Source of the DNA: a virus
Direction: 5' to 3' (one strand)
IMG/VR virus record: IMGVR_UViG_3300013132_000025
Coordinates: 62,001-126,000 of that record
Length of the DNA: 64,000 nt
Made by a program: the position numbers and the translations under genes. Numbering within the stretch: the first letter of the stretch is position 1; every line of letters starts with the position of its first letter. Below the pieces are notes generated by a model. It did no database searches, was not told where the DNA came from, and saw only the letters and a list, made by a program, of their open reading frames with translations. Shown here piece after piece: positions 58,875 through 64,000 of this stretch.

Positions 58875-59647
58875 CTGATTGGTCGGACTTCCTTGTTAGA
58901 AATTAGCATATTAACAACATCTTTTGCGGTAGACGCACGAACGTCTGTACCAGATACTAGCACAGGAATCTGAACCATGTTGAGAAGACTCCAAACTCTA
59001 GGATAAAGTTTTTCATGTTCTTCTGAAGATAGGTTCGTTCCAATTAGCGTAGGTAAACTATTTTCTACACGGTAACGAATGACTGCCTCATAAACATCTG
59101 AAAAAAATTCATGCTGCCTTACAGACATTGGCTCAATAACCTCGTCAAGTGCAAATATCTCTGATGAACGAACTGCTTCCATTAAAGCAACTTTGTTTTC
59201 ACCATTACTATAGCGATCAACAATGCTAGTAAAAGATTCAAACCACGCCTTATAACCATTCTTCACCAACTCCTTAAGAATAAGGATTTGAGCAAAAGTT
59301 TTTCCTGTCCCAAGCGGGCCATAAAACGTTAGCCCTCTGCCGTAACGAGAATTAAACTCAAAGTTATTAATATAATCCTCAAGGAAGATTCTTAGTTCAT
59401 CTTTTTCTTCATAGAGGTCATCAAATGAAAGAGAGTGATAGCGGATACCAATATTTGCATATAGATAATGCCTACGAAGACCTTTTTGAATATCACAATC
59501 ACATTCATTTTCCTTACTATTAAAGAAATAAATTCCTGAATCGTTGCATGTTGGGCAAACACTTGCTTTTGCTCTAAGAGTTGGGAATCTTTTCCATAAG
59601 TTTTCATATTCCGTGCTTGGAATGCTTCTCCACACGATATCAGTCAA
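58871..59647 (-). CDS. DnaC/IstB-like helicase loader ATPase
   Basis: The 258-residue AAA+ protein has a cysteine ribbon near the N-terminus (CPTCNDSGIYFFNSKENECD, then C), Walker A FYGPLGTGKTFAQILI, Walker B EIFALDEVIEP, sensor-1 LPTLIGTNLS and a C-terminal small domain. It loads DnaB on ssDNA. ATGA overlap with helicase gene. Confidence 0.87.
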   Translation of the reverse strand: MTDIVWRSIPSTEYENLWKRFPTLRAKASVCPTCNDSGIYFFNSKENECDCDIQKGLRRHYLYANIGIRYHSLSFDDLYEEKDELRIFLEDYINNFEFNSRYGRGLTFYGPLGTGKTFAQILILKELVKNGYKAWFESFTSIVDRYSNGENKVALMEAVRSSEIFALDEVIEPMSVRQHEFFSDVYEAVIRYRVENSLPTLIGTNLSSEEHEKLYPRVWSLLNMVQIPVLVSGTDVRASTAKDVVNMLISNKEVRPIR

Positions 59648-60116
59648 CTTTTATTATCCTATCATTAATTTTTTGATCGAAGAAAACTTGCCTAATCGCT
59701 TTATCAATTTGTTGATTAATCTCATCTTTTCCTTGGTATGGCAAGTAGTATATTTCATCATACCACAATGAGTCATTGATTATCTGGTTAAGTAGAGCGC
59801 TTGGCCATAGAAGTCTCATCATCTTGTCTTCATCATTACCTACAAAATTTGCTTTGAAAACAAAGTGGGCTAAAGTGTAAAGCGGGCTTGAAGTAATAAC
59901 ATACCCCTCTTCTTTATACTTATATTCATTTTCTAGAATATTGCCCACGAACATCATATCAACACGATAATCTGACAGGTGGCCAAGGGCGAGACCAGTT
60001 TTCTTTATATATTTTTGCGGAAGATTGTCAACTAATTGCAAACTTTTATCAGTTGCAATTTTTTTAGCAAATTTTGTTTTACCTGATTTTGACGCTCCAA
60101 TTACGCAGACCTTCAC
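59640..60116 (-). CDS. P-loop ATPase/kinase-like protein, 158 aa
   Basis: Walker A is VIGASKSGKTKFAKKIA; the rest is short with Asp/Tyr motifs (WYDEIYYLPYQGKDEINQQI). The size and pattern resemble NadR-like/AAA_28 kinases, but no second motif is certain. Overlaps both neighbours by a few bases. Confidence 0.6.
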   Translation of the reverse strand: MKVCVIGASKSGKTKFAKKIATDKSLQLVDNLPQKYIKKTGLALGHLSDYRVDMMFVGNILENEYKYKEEGYVITSSPLYTLAHFVFKANFVGNDEDKMMRLLWPSALLNQIINDSLWYDEIYYLPYQGKDEINQQIDKAIRQVFFDQKINDRIIKVD

Positions 60117-60631
60117 TATTCCTCCGTTGGTTTTGTCGCAACAAGAGCAACTGAAGGCCTTGTCATTTGAAGAACTTCTTCTACTACTCGTAGAAAATCA
60201 GGATCATTTTCTAATTTTTTGTTTAGTTTATATTCATCAATCTCTGGAACAAGAGTAACTATCTCTTCAAAATAGGAAGGATAATTATCTTTTAGTAATT
60301 CAAGATTAATTGTAGGCTTGCCATGTGAAATTCTTCTATAGAATTGGGCGCCATTCTCAAATATAATCTTTTTAGGAACATAAGACTCTTTTTCTTGAAT
60401 CTTTACTGTTCTTCCTGATACAGATACAATGTCAAACGTGGGATATCTTTGCTGAACATATTCTTCGATATCTTCAACGTATTCTGGAACATCAAATATT
60501 TTTACTTCAGCCTGACGCTCAGGAACAATTTCACTATCAAGCATATTCTTATACTTCTTAATATCTGCCTCAACAGAATCTTTTAAATCCTGAAGTTCTC
60601 TAATTTTCTCGTAAATGTCTGTCGTATTCAT
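60116..60631 (-). CDS. Hypothetical coiled-coil protein, 171 aa
   Basis: The protein has a helical N-terminal segment (DIYEKIRELQDLKDSVEADI), a strand-rich centre (VPEYVEDIEEYVQQRYPTFD-like) and a helical end. It lies between the SWIM-finger gene and the P-loop ATPase gene. Function unknown. Confidence 0.64.
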   Translation of the reverse strand: MNTTDIYEKIRELQDLKDSVEADIKKYKNMLDSEIVPERQAEVKIFDVPEYVEDIEEYVQQRYPTFDIVSVSGRTVKIQEKESYVPKKIIFENGAQFYRRISHGKPTINLELLKDNYPSYFEEIVTLVPEIDEYKLNKKLENDPDFLRVVEEVLQMTRPSVALVATKPTEE

Positions 60632-60800
60632 AACTTTTCCTTATTTCTTGAACATGAGAACAATCTCCCCTAAATGAAAACCCTCGGCAATCACAAAAAG
60701 GGTCGCAAAGAGGATATCCTATTCCAACAACAGTATACACCTTTCCGCGAGGTGAAACTTTAACAATCGAATTAGGAAAATCTTTTTTAATTGGCTTCAT
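60600..60800 (-). CDS. SWIM-type zinc finger protein, 66 aa
   Basis: The segment CDCRGFSFRGDCSHVQEI matches the SWIM motif CxC-x(n)-CxH exactly (C-D-C, eight residues, C-S-H). The rest (KVYTVVGIGYPLCDPFC) is strand-rich and basic. SWIM fingers bind DNA or proteins and occur in transposase- and recombination-linked proteins. In the replication operon, so likely acts on DNA; unproven. Confidence 0.72.
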   Translation of the reverse strand: MKPIKKDFPNSIVKVSPRGKVYTVVGIGYPLCDPFCDCRGFSFRGDCSHVQEIRKSYEYDRHLREN

Positions 60801-61161
60801 CTTCTAGGGGTTCTTCATTGTATGGAACATTAACATGATTTAAAAATTCTTTCATCATATCAATAAGCCTAAAACAAACGACTTGTGCCAAAATATCGTG
60901 GAGAACATATTCTCCTCCTGCTTCAAAAACAAGGGAATCAAAAGTAAATTCCTTATGCTCAAAGAATACTTCTGTAAGTTCAACTTCTCCAGAAGATTGG
61001 GCATCAGTAAGGGCACCAATTGCCAACTCAAGCATAGTGTCAAGTTGAACAGGAACTGAAATTTCTTGTTTTTTGAGAAGATTTTCTAGCGCAACTAAAA
61101 CCCTTTTTGAAAGCCTGATAAAAGGGTCATTTTCAATAACAAGATTTTCAGTATTACTCAT
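60787..61161 (-). CDS. Hypothetical helical protein, 124 aa
   Basis: The protein has the pattern DPFIRLSKRVLVALENLLKK, a strand region, and an acidic end (EEPLEDEAN). Overlaps both neighbours. No family recognised. Confidence 0.64.
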   Translation of the reverse strand: MSNTENLVIENDPFIRLSKRVLVALENLLKKQEISVPVQLDTMLELAIGALTDAQSSGEVELTEVFFEHKEFTFDSLVFEAGGEYVLHDILAQVVCFRLIDMMKEFLNHVNVPYNEEPLEDEAN

Positions 61162-61276
61162 CGCTCTCTTCTGTTAGTGACCAAAAGTAGTTTTCCAGCG
61201 GGCAATCTACCCGATTACAATCTGTTGGATTTATCTTACCACAAAGTTTACAACTTACATTATAATCATCAGTCAT
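61154..61276 (-). CDS. Small zinc-ribbon protein, 40 aa
   Basis: The protein MTDDYNVSCKLCGKINPTDC has CxxC and further cysteines (C20, C25). It overlaps the next gene by 8 nt and the previous one by 8 nt. Too short for normal gene calling. Confidence 0.6.
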   Translation of the reverse strand: MTDDYNVSCKLCGKINPTDCNRVDCPLENYFWSLTEESDE

Positions 61277-61562
61277 TTTCTGCCAACTTATGTCCGTATG
61301 CAAAACTATCACACTCATTGCATAGAGTAATAAATTTTTTATTGAAGTCTATGGCCCAATATAATTTTTTATGGGGGCAATCCTGACTCTCTTCCCCGGG
61401 CCAAACTTTCTTGATTTTATTATCTGTTACGATAACCCGCCAGATATAAATATCATCATCTTGGGGGTCGGTTTTTAGTCTCATTAAATGATCCCCAACA
61501 TAGGGTTGAAATAATGGGATTTTTTCTTGCTCTAGGTCTTCTTCTGAATCAAAAGAATCCAT
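61269..61562 (-). CDS. Hypothetical protein with single Cys pairs, 97 aa
   Basis: Strand-rich protein (GDHLMRLKTDPQDDDIYIWR; KLYWAIDFNKKFITLCNEC) with CPHKK and CNEC residues that may bind zinc. Sits 11 nt after the large gene's stop. Unrecognised. Confidence 0.65.
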   Translation of the reverse strand: MDSFDSEEDLEQEKIPLFQPYVGDHLMRLKTDPQDDDIYIWRVIVTDNKIKKVWPGEESQDCPHKKLYWAIDFNKKFITLCNECDSFAYGHKLAEND

Positions 61563-61573
61563 AGTTATCCTTT

Positions 61574-64000
61574 TTACATAAACAGATCTTGATCTTCAAG
61601 TGGAAGTTCGTATGTTTCTTCTTCTATTGTAGCAGTCTGTTCAAAATTTGCAAGTTCAGGATAATGTGTTCCTTCTAAATTAAGACGGTCTAGATTTCTT
61701 GCGACACCCTGTTCATCAATTAATTCTCTTTGTTGAGAAGTTGACAAATTGGCAGTTTTATTTATTGGTTTCCATTTAGCAGCGCGATTCCAATATTCAA
61801 TTTCTTGTTTAGTTTTACCCTTTTGCCAAGGCTCGTCTTCTAGCCAGTGGCCTCTTGTTGGGTCGTTATCGCGTCGGATTGCTCTCATTGCTTTTTGCCT
61901 TTCTTCCCAAGGTAGTTCTGAATATTCAATATCTTTTGCTCCAACAGATCCTTCAGATTCTTCTTCGCCGTAAATATTATAGCCGGAAAGAGGCAGATCA
62001 GCATTTTGCATCTCTTGTGACCAAAAATCTTTTAACTCTTTTTTTTGACTGTCGTTCATTTTCTCCGGTAGATGTGGGTGACTTAAATGGACAAGATGTT
62101 TAGTTTGCGGATTATAAATTCCTCGGACAGTGTAATCGCTATAAATATTTCCACTTTCCATACGGTTATTAGCCTTTGCAACAGTCTTGTTGTTTTTTAA
62201 TAATTGATTAAACAAAACGTCTATGTGACCTAAACGATCATTTGGCGCAACTTCTGTGTGCCAATCTCCAGTTTCTGGATTTTGTGTAGAAATAATTGCG
62301 TGATACCCGGGAAGATAATAGGCCTCTTTTTCTAAAGAAGCAGTTTTCATCGGTTCAAACTTATATTTAGAAGTTCTCATCTTTTCTTCATCAAGAGAAA
62401 GATCAATGCCCGCTTCACTCAAACGAACTTGCAATTTTTTTGGCCCGTTATTAATTACACGGATAACGTCAGGGATTGGATACTCGGGGGAAGTCATCTT
62501 GTAGATCTTCCCCCTTTCTAATAAATTTCCTTGCGTATCCTTCCAAGCGGCGATTTTTGCAGTTGTGGCTGAGGGAAGTTTTGCCGCAGATGGGGCGGCG
62601 ATTTCTCCCGCACTTGATGCAATATCTGGTTGATTACCTAAACCCGTGGGGTGTCCTTGGGGTTGTTGTTTTTGGGAATTAAGCCAATTTTTTGCCATTT
62701 GAGGAGGAACATTTGGATACATCTGAGAAAGTTGCATTAACTCTTGTTGTTGTTTTTGTGCTTCAGTCAATTGCAATGGATTTGGAGGTAATCCCACATT
62801 TTGTGCCCCCATACCTGTTGTTGGCATATTTAAATTTGTTGCTGAAGGAACTCCAGCATTGGGCATGGCAGTATAATCATAAGCCCATTTTTCCTGTTGA
62901 GGAGTTATTAGGTTAGAGTCGGCTTGTTGATTGATTTTTGTATCTTCGTTAGCACCCGAATTGGAAAGAGTTGTTGGACCGCTATATTCATAATCATCTT
63001 GTAGATGCTGCTTAAGAGAATCAATTTTATCTTGTAGTTCATCTTGAGAAATGGTGTCTTGGCCATATTCAGAAATATATTCATCATATGCTTCGTGGAG
63101 ACTCGTCAGGTCGTGTGGGGGTTCTTCTGATTCTGGATGCATTTCATAAAAAATTTCATTCTCTGCGACCATGGTTAAAAAACTCTCTTTTGCATCATAT
63201 TTATATTTTGAACTATTTTCATCAATATTGAAATCGGACATAGGCATGTTTTTTGTTTCTTCCCACGCCTCATCAAGAAGATTATCAACATCTAGATTAT
63301 CTTCTGAATTTTCCCAATTAATTCCTAATTTTGCAACTGCTAGATCAACTAAAGGGTCATTGTTTGCCACCCTCTTTGCTTGATCAATAGCCCATAGGGT
63401 TCTTTCAAGCCCAAAAGATGGATTTAATTCTTCTACAATCTGTTCTTCGTGTGCCCCAGCGTCTAGATATTTAGCAACCTTGGCTAAAACTGGACGATCT
63501 TCTTCAGCATAATCTTCAAAAACAGACTCATCAACTGATGCAAAAATAGGTTTAATTTTAAGATTATCGTGAGAAGCCATTGCTCCCGGAATTAAACCTT
63601 GGCCTTGAGGAAGTTTTTGTGGAGTTCCCGCTCCATCAATTGGAACAGGGCTAGGAGCAGCATCTTGATTTGCAATAGAAGCGCTTCCTTCGGCAGGGTC
63701 AGTAACGTCAGGAAGGCCACTGTCGCCAGAATTGGGAACTTCACCTAGAGGTAGCGGGCTAGTCATTACGGCATTGTGATATTCAGAGGGAACAGCAGTT
63801 AGAATTGTTTGCAATTCTGCAATAGTGCTGGCTTCGTGAGCGTAACTAAAATATACCCACCATTCCGCTCTGTTTTCTGCTTCGCCAGAGTCGGCCCAAG
63901 CCTTAAGAGCGGCAATAACCTGCGCTCTAAGCGTTTCGATATCTTCATTACGCTTTTTGGGGCCGGGAGAGGTAGCGGCCTCAAACATAAGATTGTCTGT
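61574..64000 (-). CDS. Large multi-domain protein with an RGLYNP-type module (5' end outside window)
   Basis: The frame is open to the window edge at 64000 with no stop upstream of ATG 63988; no ribosome site is seen there, so the true start is probably outside. It has at least 804 residues. The N-terminal 400 residues are acidic, Gln/Pro-rich and probably disordered. The C-terminal part contains GYHAIISTQNPETGDWHTEV and RGIYNPQTKHLVHLSHPHLP, one copy of the module that is tandemly repeated in the giant protein. Possibly a virion or ejected protein. Composition matches the AT-richer flanks. Confidence 0.8.
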   Translation of the reverse strand, partial: TDNLMFEAATSPGPKKRNEDIETLRAQVIAALKAWADSGEAENRAEWWVYFSYAHEASTIAELQTILTAVPSEYHNAVMTSPLPLGEVPNSGDSGLPDVTDPAEGSASIANQDAAPSPVPIDGAGTPQKLPQGQGLIPGAMASHDNLKIKPIFASVDESVFEDYAEEDRPVLAKVAKYLDAGAHEEQIVEELNPSFGLERTLWAIDQAKRVANNDPLVDLAVAKLGINWENSEDNLDVDNLLDEAWEETKNMPMSDFNIDENSSKYKYDAKESFLTMVAENEIFYEMHPESEEPPHDLTSLHEAYDEYISEYGQDTISQDELQDKIDSLKQHLQDDYEYSGPTTLSNSGANEDTKINQQADSNLITPQQEKWAYDYTAMPNAGVPSATNLNMPTTGMGAQNVGLPPNPLQLTEAQKQQQELMQLSQMYPNVPPQMAKNWLNSQKQQPQGHPTGLGNQPDIASSAGEIAAPSAAKLPSATTAKIAAWKDTQGNLLERGKIYKMTSPEYPIPDVIRVINNGPKKLQVRLSEAGIDLSLDEEKMRTSKYKFEPMKTASLEKEAYYLPGYHAIISTQNPETGDWHTEVAPNDRLGHIDVLFNQLLKNNKTVAKANNRMESGNIYSDYTVRGIYNPQTKHLVHLSHPHLPEKMNDSQKKELKDFWSQEMQNADLPLSGYNIYGEEESEGSVGAKDIEYSELPWEERQKAMRAIRRDNDPTRGHWLEDEPWQKGKTKQEIEYWNRAAKWKPINKTANLSTSQQRELIDEQGVARNLDRLNLEGTHYPELANFEQTATIEEETYELPLEDQDLFM

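Noticed and set aside
1-64000. CRISPR array or cas genes
   Set aside because: No regularly spaced identical repeats were seen; the Cas4-like protein is a phage-type exonuclease in a recombination operon.
1-64000. Integrase or attachment site
   Set aside because: No tyrosine or serine recombinase motif seen; the tRNA-like element lacks an adjacent integrase.

Overview
The window looks like part of a large tailed bacteriophage genome (Caudoviricetes). Every convincing gene is on the minus strand, so transcription runs from position 64000 towards 1. The host was probably an actinobacterium. This is inferred from ThyX, the MSMEG_6728-type pyrimidine-dimer glycosylase family, the DnaE-type polymerase and a GC-rich block of accessory genes. 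No host sequence is present, so the host remains an inference.

Layout in transcription order. 61.6-64.0 kb: 3' part of a large multi-domain protein sharing a repeat module with the giant protein at the other end. 49.3-61.6 kb: replication and recombination genes (SWIM-finger protein, P-loop ATPase, DnaC-like loader, DnaB-like helicase, short primase, zinc-containing ssDNA-binding candidate, RNase H, DnaE-type polymerase, RecA, two PD-(D/E)XK nucleases, RuvC-like resolvase, sigma-region-4-like protein). 35.9-48.9 kb: packaging and head genes (terminase small-subunit candidate, TerL, two ~1000-residue proteins, portal, calcineurin-like phosphoesterase). 31.6-35.7 kb: dNMP kinase, ThyX and small genes. 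12.7-31.5 kb: a more GC-rich accessory block of about 50 mostly tiny acidic genes, with a split UvrD-like helicase and a SprT-like protease. 8.9-12.4 kb: AT-richer small genes, including holin-like and other small membrane proteins and the glycosylase. 1-8876: one uninterrupted ORF of more than 2958 codons, cut by the window edge, encoding a giant protein of the 'polyvalent protein' kind.

The most unusual content is regulatory and RNA-level. The accessory block uses a recurring composite promoter: a TAAAC (or CAAAC) box, exactly 6 nt, a TTGNNN-like -35, 17-18 nt, then a TANNNT -10. Nine copies share this geometry. The same box is scattered inside genes, where it imposes codons that are otherwise rare there. 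At 26885-26936 there is a complete type I hammerhead ribozyme directly behind the stop codon of a 49-codon gene. It is followed by about 300 nt of structured non-coding RNA and a 100-nt tRNA-like element with an abnormal anticodon arm. At 16.5-16.8 kb, three TTGTGC-N7-GCACAA palindromes sit in a non-coding region upstream of the helicase genes and form a candidate origin or operator cluster.

Functionally, the right part supplies DNA replication, recombination and packaging; the middle supplies nucleotide metabolism and host-takeover genes under many individual promoters; the left part holds candidate lysis genes and a protein probably carried in the virion. Tail genes, major capsid and integrase are not in the window.
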